Notes: generated by a model from the letters alone, not told the origin. DNA of 64,000 bases from Myxococcales bacterium (GCA_013215565.1 JABSQV010000009.1:33019-97018), one strand, 5' to 3'; numbered from the stretch's first letter, positions 27,526-36,184 are shown. Program-made: numbers and translations.

Positions 27526-27531
27526 TATGAT
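27526..27531 (+). promoter_or_regulatory. Candidate -10 element of the alcohol dehydrogenase gene
   Basis: TATGAT, 27 nt before the ATG at 27559, with a GCAGGAGGAG ribosome-binding site between. Confidence 0.4.
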
Positions 27532-27558
27532 GCTCGCACCGCTTCAGCAGGAGGAGAC

Positions 27559-28638
27559 ATGAAGGCAGCCGTCATGCGCGCGGCCAAGCAGCCGCTCGAG
27601 GTCGAAGACATCCAGATCAGCAAGCCGGGACCCCACGAAGTGCTCCTGCGCACCGAGGCCTGCGGCGTCTGCCACAGCGACCTGCACATGATCGACGGCG
27701 CGATTCCGGTGCCGCTCCCGACCGTACTCGGACACGAACCCGCCGGCATCGTCGAGCAGGTGGGCGATCAGGTGGGCTACGTGAAACCGGGCGACCGTGT
27801 GGTCGCGTGCCTTTCGGTCTTCTGCGGGGCTTGCGAGTTCTGCCTGAGCGGCCGTCCCAACCTCTGCGGTGGAGCTTCGACCGCGCGCGCGCCCGAGGCG
27901 CCCCCGCGTCTCTCGAAGGACGGCGAAACGATCCACCAGTTCACGCACCTCTCCGCCTTCGCGGAACAGATGCTGGTGCACGAAAACGCGGTGGTCAAGA
28001 TCCAGGACGAGATCCCGCTCGACCGTGCCTGCCTGATCGGCTGCGGCGTGACGACCGGGGTCGGTGCCGCGCTCAACACCGCCCGGGTAGAGGCGGGCAG
28101 CAGCGTCTGCGTGATCGGGTGCGGGGGCGTCGGGCTCTCGGTGATCCAGGGCGCGTCGATCGCCGGGGCCGGACGCATCATTGCGGTCGACCGCGTGAGT
28201 TGGAAGCTCGATCTCGCCGCTTCGCTCGGCGCCACCGACGGCGTCGACGCCTCCGAGAGCGACCCGGTCATGGCGGTCCGGGAACTGACGGGCGGCGGCG
28301 TAGACTACGCGTTCGAAGCGATCGGACTCAAGGAAACCGGCGAGCAGGCCTTTCATATGATCAAGGCCGGTGGCATGGCGGTGATCATCGGCGTGTACGG
28401 GCTCGGCGTGAACATCGAACTGCCGGGGCTCGCGTTCCTGCAGGGAAAGCGCGTCGTCGGCTCCATGATGGGGTCGAACCGCTTCCGGATCGACATTCCC
28501 CGCTACGCCGACTTCTACCTCGACGGCCGGCTGAAGCTCGACGAGATGATCTCGGCCCGTCGCAAGCTCGGTGAGATCAACGACGCATTCGACGCCATGC
28601 GCAAGGTCGAGGTCGCCCGGAGCGTGATCACCTTCTGA
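27559..28638 (+). CDS. Zinc-dependent alcohol dehydrogenase (MDR superfamily)
   Basis: A 359-residue medium-chain dehydrogenase. Catalytic zinc ligands are C38 in C-G-V-C-H-S-D and H59 in G-H-E, with the third cysteine in L-I-G-C-G-V. The structural zinc lobe is C89, C92, C95 and C103. The coenzyme motif is G-C-G-G-V-G, followed by A-V-D, which suggests NAD preference. The layout resembles class III/NDMA-type alcohol dehydrogenases; the alcohol is unknown. GCAGGAGGAG precedes the ATG. Its stop lies 4 bp from the stop of the convergent methyltransferase. Confidence 0.92.
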   Translation: MKAAVMRAAKQPLEVEDIQISKPGPHEVLLRTEACGVCHSDLHMIDGAIPVPLPTVLGHEPAGIVEQVGDQVGYVKPGDRVVACLSVFCGACEFCLSGRPNLCGGASTARAPEAPPRLSKDGETIHQFTHLSAFAEQMLVHENAVVKIQDEIPLDRACLIGCGVTTGVGAALNTARVEAGSSVCVIGCGGVGLSVIQGASIAGAGRIIAVDRVSWKLDLAASLGATDGVDASESDPVMAVRELTGGGVDYAFEAIGLKETGEQAFHMIKAGGMAVIIGVYGLGVNIELPGLAFLQGKRVVGSMMGSNRFRIDIPRYADFYLDGRLKLDEMISARRKLGEINDAFDAMRKVEVARSVITF

Positions 28639-28642
28639 GCGC

Positions 28643-29440
28643 TCAGGGCGCCGCGCCCGTAACCAGAAACTGCGGCAGCAGCAGCAGGAGCGTGCCGGCC
28701 TCGGCCGCGTCCCGCGCGTCCTCTAGGATTCTGTCGATCCGGGAATCCTGCATGCGGCCGCTCGCGCGCGCGTAGCTCGCCATGTTGGACAGGATCGGCA
28801 GCATCCGGCCGTGTGTGTCGGCTCCCGCGAGGACCCGAACCGTCACCTCGCAGAATCCGGCCGCGCGGAAGAGACCGTAAAGCCGGCGTCCGATCAGCGG
28901 CGTCCGGTAGGCGGGTCGCGCCGCCTCGAAGAGTTCCGCGATCGGCTCCGGGCCGAGCGGCTCGACGGTCAGCAGGCCCCAGTCGCTGTCGATCGTGTGT
29001 GCGAGGCCCCCGGAGCGGAGTCCGCGCCGGAACTCGGCCAGCGTCGCGGCCGGGTCATCCACGTACTCCAGCACGTTCTTGCACACCACCCGGTCGGCGG
29101 CGGCATCCGGCAGCGGCAGTCCGTCCCTGTCGATCCGGTGAATCGTGACACGGTCCCCCAGGCCCTGCCCGGCCAGCCGGCGCCGTGCCCGCTCGACGAA
29201 GCTGGTGTTGATGTCCACGCCGTGGACGTGTCCGTCCGGGCCCACGCGCCGCGCGAGTTCGAGCGTGAGCAGGCCGGGCCCGCATCCGTAGTCCACCACG
29301 GTCTGGCCGGGCCGGAGATCTGCCGGCTCGAGCAGGGGCGCCATCCGCGGATGCCACTCGAACATCTTCTCGTAGGCCTCGAGCCGTTCCGGCTCGACCA
29401 CGAGCCAGTGGTCCCGATAGTAGGTCTCTGGATTCGACAT
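28643..29440 (-). CDS. Class I SAM-dependent methyltransferase
   Basis: A 265-residue Rossmann methyltransferase. Motif I is V-V-D-Y-G-C-G-P-G-L-L-T, an acidic ribose-binding D follows in G-V-D-I-N, and motif IV is near V-C-K-N-V-L-E-Y-V. Resemblance is to UbiE/arsenite-methyltransferase type enzymes, with no substrate signature. The ATG at 29440 follows GAGGAGG at 9-10 nt; an upstream extension to 29512 would run into the neighbouring gene. It lies 34 bp after the NagB-like gene on the same strand, so co-transcription is likely. Confidence 0.87.
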   Translation of the reverse strand: MSNPETYYRDHWLVVEPERLEAYEKMFEWHPRMAPLLEPADLRPGQTVVDYGCGPGLLTLELARRVGPDGHVHGVDINTSFVERARRRLAGQGLGDRVTIHRIDRDGLPLPDAAADRVVCKNVLEYVDDPAATLAEFRRGLRSGGLAHTIDSDWGLLTVEPLGPEPIAELFEAARPAYRTPLIGRRLYGLFRAAGFCEVTVRVLAGADTHGRMLPILSNMASYARASGRMQDSRIDRILEDARDAAEAGTLLLLLPQFLVTGAAP

Positions 29441-29474
29441 GCCCGGGTACTCCTCCTCATCCCCGTAGGAGATT

Positions 29475-30164
29475 CTAGACCCGCCGGGCAGCCTCCCCGA
29501 CCACGAGCACACGGCAGTCCGGATGCCGCCGCAGAAACGACGCCGGCAGGTCGCTCCCCTCGGGGCCCTCGATCACGCGCTCGAGCGCGCGCCGCTTACC
29601 GGCGCCATCCACGACCAGCACGATCCGCTCGGCCGATAGCAGGCTCGCCAACCCCAGGGTGAGCGCGTGCGTCGCGGGCGCGACCTCGCCGAGCCGGTCT
29701 AGATTCTCCGGAAGAATCTCGACCAGTCGGGTCCGCGTCTCCGGCCCGCTCCCGGGTTGATTGAAGGCGACGTGTCCGTCCGGGCCGAGCCCGAGCACGC
29801 AGACCGCGAGTCCGGCAGCTTCGACGCAGTTCTCGAGCCGCCGCGATGCCCGCGCCGGGTCCTGTACTGCGATCTCGTGCACGAAGTCGCTGAGTTCCGC
29901 AGGCAACGCCCTTCGGAGCCGTCCCGAAAACGAATTCCGCGGGGACGCGGGCGCCGGAACGAGTTCGTCCACGGGAAGAAAGAGCTTGTCCTGGAGTCCG
30001 GCAGCATTCGGGTCCAGGCCTGCGTAGTGCGGGAGCGTGGATCGCCCGACCGCGAGCGCGATCAGCCGGCGCTCGGCCGCAGAGCCCTTCTCGATCTCGG
30101 CGCAGAGCTGATCCCCGAGCAGATGGGCTGAGGGAAAGAACTGAAGGCTGGGTCCCGGCGGCAT
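29475..30164 (-). CDS. NagB/RpiA/SOL-fold protein, glucosamine-6-phosphate deaminase-like
   Basis: A 229-residue sugar-phosphate isomerase-fold protein. The block G-L-G-P-D-G-H-V-A-F-N-Q-P-G-S matches glucosamine-6-phosphate deaminases better than 6-phosphogluconolactonases, and V-D-E in L-P-V-D-E-L is at the catalytic region. At 229 residues it is shorter than E. coli NagB (266). Either deamination of glucosamine-6-phosphate or lactone hydrolysis is possible. ATG at 30164 with TAGTCT 9 nt upstream and no ribosome-binding site. Confidence 0.8.
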   Translation of the reverse strand: MPPGPSLQFFPSAHLLGDQLCAEIEKGSAAERRLIALAVGRSTLPHYAGLDPNAAGLQDKLFLPVDELVPAPASPRNSFSGRLRRALPAELSDFVHEIAVQDPARASRRLENCVEAAGLAVCVLGLGPDGHVAFNQPGSGPETRTRLVEILPENLDRLGEVAPATHALTLGLASLLSAERIVLVVDGAGKRRALERVIEGPEGSDLPASFLRRHPDCRVLVVGEAARRV

Positions 30165-30173
30165 CGCGCCCCG

Positions 30174-30179
30174 AGACTA
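30174..30179 (-). promoter_or_regulatory. Leaderless -10 element, NagB-like gene
   Basis: TAGTCT on the minus strand ends 9 nt before the ATG at 30164, with no ribosome-binding site. Confidence 0.4.
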
Positions 30180-30239
30180 GCGCCCGATCCACGGCCCGGC
30201 GTAGGCTCGGCAGGAATCTACACGACAGGGGGACGGAGA

Positions 30240-31037
30240 ATGACGAAAGACGACCTCAGCGACGTTTCCTACGAGGTCGATCGGAGCCTGGCCTGGATCA
30301 CGATCGAGCGGCCCGAACGCTACAACGCCTTCACCGGACACACGGTCGATGAATTGATCTTCTGCTTCAAGGCGGCCTGGGCAGATCGCAGCGTCGGCGT
30401 GATCGCCCTGACCGGGGCCGGGGACCGCGCCTTCTGCGCGGGCGGGGACCAGAAGCAGCGCGCGGAAAGCGGAGACTACGGCCCCACGGCGAGCGGCCTC
30501 TTCGAAATCGAGAACCTGCACCGCGTGATTCGCGACGTGCCAAAGCCCGTGATCGCGGCCGTGAACGGGGTCGCGATCGGTGGCGGCCACGTGCTGCAGG
30601 TGATCTGCGACCTGACCATCGCGGCCGAGCACGCGCGCTTCGGTCAGGCGGGGCCGCGAGTCGGCTCGTTCGATGCGGGCTTCGGCAGCGCCTACCTGGC
30701 CAGGATCCTGGGCGACAAGCGCGCGCGCGAAGTCTGGTATCTGTGTCGGCAGTACGACGCAGCGACGATGGAGCGCTGGGGACTCGTGAACCGCGTGGTA
30801 CCGGGCTCCGAACTTCGCGCCGAAGTCCGCCACTGGGCGGATGAGATGCTCGAGAAGAGTCCGACCGCGCTTCGCGTCCTGAAGCACTCGTTCAACGCGG
30901 ACAGCGACTCGATCGGCGGGATCGGGAGCCTGGCATTCGCGAGCCTCGACCTATTTCTCGAGAGTCCCGAGGCGGCCGAGGGAGTCGAAGCTTTCAGCGA
31001 GAAGCGAAGCCCGGACTTCTCGAAGTTCCGCCGCTAG
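30240..31037 (+). CDS. MenB/BadI-type crotonase
   Basis: A 265-residue crotonase of the branch containing MenB (1,4-dihydroxy-2-naphthoyl-CoA synthase) and BadI (2-ketocyclohexanecarboxyl-CoA hydrolase). Shared marks are F-C-A-G-G-D-Q, G-G-G-H-V-L in the oxyanion region, F-G-Q-A-G-P-R-V-G-S-F-D-A-G, W-Y-L-C-R-Q-Y, and the C-terminal K-R-x-P-D-F-S-K-F. Both enzymes catalyse Claisen/Dieckmann-type C-C bond chemistry on CoA esters. N-A-F-T-G-H-T-V-D-E-L resembles BadI, while the tail resembles MenB. No other men or benzoyl-CoA genes are nearby. A GGGGACGGAG ribosome-binding site precedes the ATG. Confidence 0.86.
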   Translation: MTKDDLSDVSYEVDRSLAWITIERPERYNAFTGHTVDELIFCFKAAWADRSVGVIALTGAGDRAFCAGGDQKQRAESGDYGPTASGLFEIENLHRVIRDVPKPVIAAVNGVAIGGGHVLQVICDLTIAAEHARFGQAGPRVGSFDAGFGSAYLARILGDKRAREVWYLCRQYDAATMERWGLVNRVVPGSELRAEVRHWADEMLEKSPTALRVLKHSFNADSDSIGGIGSLAFASLDLFLESPEAAEGVEAFSEKRSPDFSKFRR

Positions 31038-31057
31038 ACCGGTATCGGAAGGAAGCC

Positions 31058-31273
31058 ATGCAACCCCTCTCAGGTTCCGGACCGAATTGGATCGGCGCCT
31101 GCGGCGTCAGCCGGCTGGGGGTCGCCTTCGTCCTGAATCTGTTCGGGATCCTGCCCCGCGGGTCCCGGAGCGATCAGTCGCTAAACGCTGCGGGCGCGAG
31201 CCTCGCCGGGTACGCCGCGGTCGCCCTGGTCGCGCGCTTGCGGGGCGTCCGCCCCTATACTGCGGAGCCGTGA
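31058..31273 (+). CDS. Small hypothetical membrane protein
   Basis: A 71-codon ORF between the crotonase and the HAD gene. It has GGAAGGAAG just before the ATG, two hydrophobic stretches (about residues 17-30 and 44-60), and a TGA that overlaps the next ATG as TGATG. The pattern L-N-L-F-G followed by L-N-A-A-G loosely recalls small two-helix CBU_0592-type membrane proteins, but I cannot confirm it. The coupling and ribosome-binding site favour translation; the short length and lack of clear homology count against it. Confidence 0.45.
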   Translation: MQPLSGSGPNWIGACGVSRLGVAFVLNLFGILPRGSRSDQSLNAAGASLAGYAAVALVARLRGVRPYTAEP

Positions 31274-32016
31274 TGAAAGAACCCCGCACCGGGAAGCGAG
31301 CCGCGACGGACGGAGCCGTGACGTCCCCGAACCCGGCACTCTCCGCGGCGCTGTTCGACCTCGACGGAACGCTCTCCGATCCCGCCGTGGGAATCACGCT
31401 CTCGATCCAGCACGCGCTGCAAGAACTCGGCCACGAGAGCCCGCCGGCCGAGTCGCTGTTTCGCTTCATCGGACCTCCGCTGCGGGAGACCTTTGCCACG
31501 CTCCTGGCACCGGGAGATCCTGCCACGATCGAGAGGGCCGTCGCGCTGTATCGCAAACGCTTCGGGGAGGTCGGCCTGTTCGAGAACCGCATCTACCCGG
31601 GAATCCGGGAACTCCTCATCGGGCTCGAAAAACTCGACTACCGAATCCTGATCGCAACCTCGAAGCCGATCGTCTACACCGAGCGGATTCTGCGGCACTT
31701 CGCGATCGCCGACCACTTCGAGGCCGTCTACGGCCCCGAACTCGACGGCCGAAACGACGACAAGGCGGAGCTGGTGCGCTTTCTGCTGCGCGAGGAACGC
31801 CTGGATCCGGACACGACCGCGCTCGTCGGAGACCGTCGCCGCGACATGGAAGCGGCGCGGCAGAACGGGCTGTTTGCGATCGGGGTTGCGTACGGCTTCG
31901 GAACCGAGGCGGAGCTCGCGTCTGCGGGGGCCGATCGCGTGGTGCGCGACCCCACAGCGCTGCTCGAGCTGCTGGAACGCGCGCGGGCGGACGCTGGCGC
32001 GCTGCGCGCGGAGTAG
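31273..32016 (+). CDS. HAD hydrolase, Gph/PpaX-like
   Basis: A 247-residue HAD phosphatase. Motif I is L-F-D-L-D-G-T-L-S-D, motif II lies at A-T-S-K-P, and motifs III/IV are near D-K-A-E-L and G-D-R-R-R-D-M. A helical cap occupies roughly residues 45-115. It resembles phosphoglycolate and pyrophosphatase-type HADs; the substrate is unknown. The ATG at 31273 shares its A with the upstream TGA; GTG at 31318, closer to the domain, is an alternative. It is distinct from the gph-like gene at 10706. Confidence 0.86.
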   Translation: MKEPRTGKRAATDGAVTSPNPALSAALFDLDGTLSDPAVGITLSIQHALQELGHESPPAESLFRFIGPPLRETFATLLAPGDPATIERAVALYRKRFGEVGLFENRIYPGIRELLIGLEKLDYRILIATSKPIVYTERILRHFAIADHFEAVYGPELDGRNDDKAELVRFLLREERLDPDTTALVGDRRRDMEAARQNGLFAIGVAYGFGTEAELASAGADRVVRDPTALLELLERARADAGALRAE

Positions 32017-32040
32017 AGTCCCTCCGAACTCGCCTCCGCG

Positions 32041-34446
32041 TCAGCTCAGAGGCGATGTAAAACTTCGCGTCTTCTCCGGAGCGGCCCCGGGGTGTGCGGC
32101 CCGCGCGCGCCTGGCTTGCCACTGCCCGACGCGATCTCCGATCACCAGGACGGCCGGCAGCAGAAACAATTCGGAGATCACGGCGAGTATGACCGCGAGC
32201 GCCGAGAGAATGCCCAGATACGCCAGGCTCTGGAAGTTCGAGAAGCCGAGCAGCGAGAATCCGGCCGCCAGGATCAGGGTCGAGAAGATCGCGGCGTTTC
32301 CGCTGAATCCGAACGAGAAGCGAACCGCACGCGAAACGTCCGCGCCTTCCCTCCGGGCGTTCCGGTAGTGCAACAAGAAGTAGACTGTGTCGTCGACCGA
32401 GATCCCGATCAGGACCGTGGCGACCATCGCGGTTCCGATGTCGAGCAGGATCCCCCAGTACCCCATCAGGCCGAGTAGCACTGCGATGGGCAGCATGTTC
32501 GGAATCATGCCGAGCAGCGCCAGCCGCAGCGAACCCACCAGCAGCGCGAGCACGATCAGGATCGTGACGAAGGCGCCGCTGAAGCTGGACACCTGTGTCC
32601 GGAGCACCAGGTCGGACAGCAGCGCGTTCAGATCGGAGATGCCCGTGGTCGATACCGACCAGCCGGGGGCGGCCTCAGCAACGGCTCGCTCGAGCTTTCG
32701 ACCCTCGACCAGGTTCGTGCTGGAGTCCAGGATCGGCCAGGGAACCGAGAGTCGAACCATCCGCAGGTCGATGCTCACGAGCGACTCGAGCCACTCAGGA
32801 GCCGCGGACTGGAGCAGAAACACAAGCTCCTCGATCTCCCCGCTGGAACCCGGAAGCGCCCCCGCACCCGGGTCCGAATCTCCGAGCAGGGCGTCGACCC
32901 GTCGCAACAGCGCGAGCACGGAGTCCACCCGCCGCACGTAGGGGCTCTCGAGCAACGCCCGCTCGGCGTTGGCCAGTTCTCTGAACGCGCCGGCATCGCT
33001 GAGCGAGACCCCCGGGGGCGCCTCGAGAATGATCTCGCGCGTCCTGGTATGACGCAGTTGATCCGACACGAAGGTCTCGGAACGGAAGATGTAATCCGAC
33101 TCGTCCAGGATCTGAAACAGATCATTCTGCACGTGAATCCGACTCATCCCGACAACGGCCGCTGCCAGCGTCACGACCGAAAGACCGAGCAGGAGTCCTG
33201 CGCGCCGCGTGCTGAAGGCGTGGATGCCGTCCAGGATGCGGTCCCCGAGTTCGAGGTTGGGCCTGCGGCGAATGCGTGGGGGAAACAGGAGGACGAGCAC
33301 CGGCAGCAGCGTGAAGGTCGCCACGAAGGCGCCCGCGATCCCGACCGCGGCCATCGCACCGAATTCGCCCAGGTGCGTGAGCGGCGCCAGCAAAAAAGAT
33401 AGCAACCCGAGCGAGCTCGTGAGCGCGGTCATCAGGCTCGGAACTCCGAGTTCCCGGGCCGCTCGCTCGAGCGACGCCCGATTCGCGAGGCCGAGATCGC
33501 GGTGCTGAAAGTAGCGCGTCATCAGGTGCATCGCGTCGGTGACCCCGATCACAACGATCAGGATCGGAAGAATCGAGCTCACGACCGTGATCGGAATGCC
33601 GAGATGCCCCATCAGACCGAAGGCCAGCAGGGTCGCGGCCGCCACGCAGATCAGGGGCACGAACGCGGCGACCAGGGAGCGGAACACGCGGTAGAAGGCC
33701 ACTGCGACGACCAGGAACATGAGCGGGATCAGGAGCGCCAGATCGTCCCGTGTGTTCTGGTTGCTGAGCGTCGAAGCGATCGGCTGCCCGACCGCGAAGG
33801 CCACGAGCCCCGTTTTGCGCTCGAAGTCCTCTAGAACCGAAAGGAGTTCCGTGACGAGCACGCGTCGTTCGGATTCCGAGAACGTCCGGGAAGGAAACTG
33901 CACCACGAGCCCGGCGGTGTCGGCATCCGCCGAAACGAAGGCGCCCACGAACGATGGGTCTCCGAGCACGCGCGTTGCGAGATCCCGGATCTCGGCTTCT
34001 TGCCCCGTCGCGAGGTCCCCGAGACGCCGGACGAGAAGACTGCGTCCCTCCGCGTCCAGATACGGCGCGCTCGTGAGCCCCAGAACGCGATCCACCCCAT
34101 TCAGGTTCCAGAGCTCTTCCTCGAGGGCGCCGAGTTGCTCGAGTACACGCGGTTCGAACACCCGGCTACAGCGCTCGCTGCGGGCACAGCTCACGGCCAC
34201 CAGGATGAGCTCGTCGCTCGCGAACTCGTCCAAAAAGCGGTCGTAGCGAACAACGGCAGGACTATCCCGGGGCAGGAAGCCCAGCAGCGAGGAAAGCTGC
34301 TCCAACCGGGCTACCCCGAGCGCGAGCCAGGCACACAGCGCGCCGGTCAGCACGAGCGTGAGCGCCGGGTGTCGGAGCGCCGCCGAGGTCGAGACCGCGA
34401 TGAAGTTCGCGAGCCGGCCGATGGCGGCTTCGAGCAATCGGGGCAT
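32041..34446 (-). CDS. MMPL/RND-superfamily transporter with sterol-sensing-like domain
   Basis: An 801-residue membrane protein with the RND duplication. One transmembrane helix near the N-terminus precedes a large periplasmic domain (about residues 50-220), then five or six helices. A second periplasmic domain (about 430-600) and another helix bundle follow. The I-L-I-V-V-I-G-V-T-D-A-M-H segment in the first bundle and the I-G-I-S-V-D-D-T-V-Y segment in the second are typical of MMPL/hopanoid-exporter relatives. Likely substrates are lipids or hopanoids, by family inference. ATG at 34446 has TAGCGT ending 7 nt upstream. It diverges from the MATE gene. Confidence 0.9.
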   Translation of the reverse strand: MPRLLEAAIGRLANFIAVSTSAALRHPALTLVLTGALCAWLALGVARLEQLSSLLGFLPRDSPAVVRYDRFLDEFASDELILVAVSCARSERCSRVFEPRVLEQLGALEEELWNLNGVDRVLGLTSAPYLDAEGRSLLVRRLGDLATGQEAEIRDLATRVLGDPSFVGAFVSADADTAGLVVQFPSRTFSESERRVLVTELLSVLEDFERKTGLVAFAVGQPIASTLSNQNTRDDLALLIPLMFLVVAVAFYRVFRSLVAAFVPLICVAAATLLAFGLMGHLGIPITVVSSILPILIVVIGVTDAMHLMTRYFQHRDLGLANRASLERAARELGVPSLMTALTSSLGLLSFLLAPLTHLGEFGAMAAVGIAGAFVATFTLLPVLVLLFPPRIRRRPNLELGDRILDGIHAFSTRRAGLLLGLSVVTLAAAVVGMSRIHVQNDLFQILDESDYIFRSETFVSDQLRHTRTREIILEAPPGVSLSDAGAFRELANAERALLESPYVRRVDSVLALLRRVDALLGDSDPGAGALPGSSGEIEELVFLLQSAAPEWLESLVSIDLRMVRLSVPWPILDSSTNLVEGRKLERAVAEAAPGWSVSTTGISDLNALLSDLVLRTQVSSFSGAFVTILIVLALLVGSLRLALLGMIPNMLPIAVLLGLMGYWGILLDIGTAMVATVLIGISVDDTVYFLLHYRNARREGADVSRAVRFSFGFSGNAAIFSTLILAAGFSLLGFSNFQSLAYLGILSALAVILAVISELFLLPAVLVIGDRVGQWQARRARAAHPGAAPEKTRSFTSPLS

Positions 34447-34453
34447 GCCCCTG

Positions 34454-34459
34454 ACGCTA
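34454..34459 (-). promoter_or_regulatory. Leaderless -10 element, MMPL gene
   Basis: TAGCGT on the minus strand, 7 nt before the ATG at 34446; there is no ribosome-binding site. Confidence 0.4.
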
Positions 34460-34480
34460 CCGGAGAAGTCGCCGAGATCC

Positions 34481-34757
34481 GGAAAATTGGCCGATCTTGG
34501 CCACCCTCCGAAGCCGCTTTCGCGGCCTGCTTGCGCAGCGCGGCAGGCGGTGATAACCAGTGCGGCCAGAAGAGCTGGTGAGCCCGATGAAACGCTCCAA
34601 CCCAGGCAATCCGCGCACCTCGGCCAATTTCCCCGCGGTTGGGGAGGAGAGGACCTGACGCGCGTCCGCCACGGACGAACCCGCGCCCCGGAAGGGGCCG
34701 CCGAAGGCCGCGGACGCGAAAGCGATCGCGGCCTTCGACGTTTCCGGAACCGTTTTC
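34481..34757 (+). promoter_or_regulatory. Candidate structured leader RNA of the MATE gene, class unknown
   Basis: This is most of the only gene-free stretch over 300 bp (34447-34757). An imperfect 14-bp inverted repeat (13 pairs) joins 34481-34494 with 34620-34633. Inside are hairpins GCCGC/GCGGC at 34513-34526 and CTGG..GAGC/GCTC..CCAG at 34575-34605. The 3' arm of the long helix overlaps a second hairpin (34629-34646), so those two cannot form together. Further on, CGTCCG at 34663 pairs locally with 34672-34677, or as an 8-bp helix with CGGACGCG at 34711-34718. A GGAA-capped hairpin sits at 34685-34698. Such either/or pairing before a transporter suggests a regulatory RNA, but it was judged by eye and matches no class I know. 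Confidence 0.4.
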
Positions 34758-36128
34758 ATGAGTACTCCGACCGAACTCGTCACACCCATCAACCCGGCGC
34801 TTCCGCGCGGCGGCATGCGCGAGATGGGGCTGCTCGCCTACCCGGTCATCCTGACCCAGATGTCGATGACCGCGATGCAGTTCGTCGACACCGCGATGGT
34901 CGGCCGGCTCGGCGCGGTCGAACTCGGCGCCGTGGGCTTTGGCGGAATCTGGCTCTGGACGCTGCTGTGTGTGTTCCTCGGCACCGCGACCGGTGTGCAG
35001 ACCTTCGTGTCCCAGGAAGATGGCGCCGGAAATCCGAGCCGTTGCGCCCCCTGGGTCTGGCAGGCGCTGTATGTACTGGTCCCCGGGACCCTGCTCATGT
35101 CCGCCGTGCTCTGGTTCGCACTGGAGCCCTTCCTGGGATTGCTCGGGCCCTCGCCGGAACTCCAGGAGACGGCCGGGAGTTACCTACGTCCGCGGGTTCT
35201 CGGCGCGGTCGGGCTCTCGATGGCCATGATCCTCTCGTCGTTCTTCCGCGGCACCGGCGACACGCGGACCCCGCTCTACGCGACCCTGGTCGCGAACGGC
35301 GTCAACGTCGTGCTCGACTACGGGCTGATCTTCGGGAAGCTGGGCCTGCCCGAGTGGGGGGTCGTTGGCGCGGGCACAGCCACGGCCATCGCGGAGTGGG
35401 TGTACGCGGGCTACATGTGGATCGCGTTCAGTCGATCCCGGATCCGCCGAAAGTACTCGGGGTCACCCGTCTCGCTCGAGTTGGAAAAGGTTCGGCGCTT
35501 CGTGCGCACCGGCCTCCCGATCGGGGGCCAGTGGGTGCTCGACATGCTCGCGTTCGCGGTGTTCTCGACGCTGATCGCGCGCATGGGAAACGCCGAGATG
35601 GCAGCGAGCCAGGCCTTCGTAGTGCTGCTCTCGCTCTCGTTCATGCAGGCGATCGGAATCTCGGTGGCTTCCTCGACGCTGGTAGGTCGCTACATCGGGG
35701 CCGGCGATATCGCCGCCGCTCGGCAGAGCTTCCGATCTTCCCAGAAGTTCGCGGCACTCCTCGCTTGCCTGATCGCGATCCCGCTCCTGGCGCTACCCGA
35801 ACAGCTGCTCGGAATCTTTTCCGATGACCCGGAGGTGCTTCGGCTCGGGCGGCCGCTCGTGATGCTGGGGGCCCTGTTCCAGTTACTGGACTCGTTCGGG
35901 ATCGTCGCGAGCGGGGCACTGCGCGGCGCCGGTGACACGCGCTGGCCGCTGATCGTGCAGACGGCCCTGGCCTGGGGCGTGTTCCTGCCGCTGGGGTGGC
36001 TGCTTGGAATCCACCTCGGCGGCGGACCCACGGGCGCGTGGATCGGCGGTTCGATCTACGTGTCGCTGCTGGCGCTCGCGCTGGTCTGGCGCTTCCGCTC
36101 GGGGGCCTGGGAGAAGATCCGGATCTGA
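34758..36128 (+). CDS. MATE family multidrug/solute efflux transporter
   Basis: A 456-residue integral membrane protein with twelve predicted helices in two pseudo-symmetric halves. Family marks are P-V-I-L-T-Q-M-S near the N-terminus, D-T-A-M-V-G-R-L-G in helix 2, and F-F-R-G-T-G-D-T-R-T-P followed later by L-R-G-A-G-D-T-R-W-P, the repeated MATE motif. It resembles NorM/DinF-type antiporters that export drugs or metabolites using Na+ or H+. The ATG lacks a strong ribosome-binding site; the preceding leader is unusually structured. Confidence 0.93.
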   Translation: MSTPTELVTPINPALPRGGMREMGLLAYPVILTQMSMTAMQFVDTAMVGRLGAVELGAVGFGGIWLWTLLCVFLGTATGVQTFVSQEDGAGNPSRCAPWVWQALYVLVPGTLLMSAVLWFALEPFLGLLGPSPELQETAGSYLRPRVLGAVGLSMAMILSSFFRGTGDTRTPLYATLVANGVNVVLDYGLIFGKLGLPEWGVVGAGTATAIAEWVYAGYMWIAFSRSRIRRKYSGSPVSLELEKVRRFVRTGLPIGGQWVLDMLAFAVFSTLIARMGNAEMAASQAFVVLLSLSFMQAIGISVASSTLVGRYIGAGDIAAARQSFRSSQKFAALLACLIAIPLLALPEQLLGIFSDDPEVLRLGRPLVMLGALFQLLDSFGIVASGALRGAGDTRWPLIVQTALAWGVFLPLGWLLGIHLGGGPTGAWIGGSIYVSLLALALVWRFRSGAWEKIRI

Positions 36129-36184
36129 TCGACGGAACTGCCCGGATCTGGGAGAATCGCCTCCGCGAAGAAGGAGAGGCCCTC

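Noticed and set aside
34575..34660. Resemblance of the MATE leader to a SAM-I riboswitch core (GCCCGATGAAAC, then CAACC, then GGCCAATTTCC)
   Set aside because: The order is suggestive, but the closing P1 helix, the GGCAACC pseudoknot partner and the kink-turn are missing, and a MATE gene is not a typical SAM target. Left as an unknown leader.
34640..34720. Resemblance to a glycine riboswitch (GGAGAG and GCCGAAGG)
   Set aside because: The bases after GAAGG do not fit the conserved core, and the pieces belong to perfect local hairpins.
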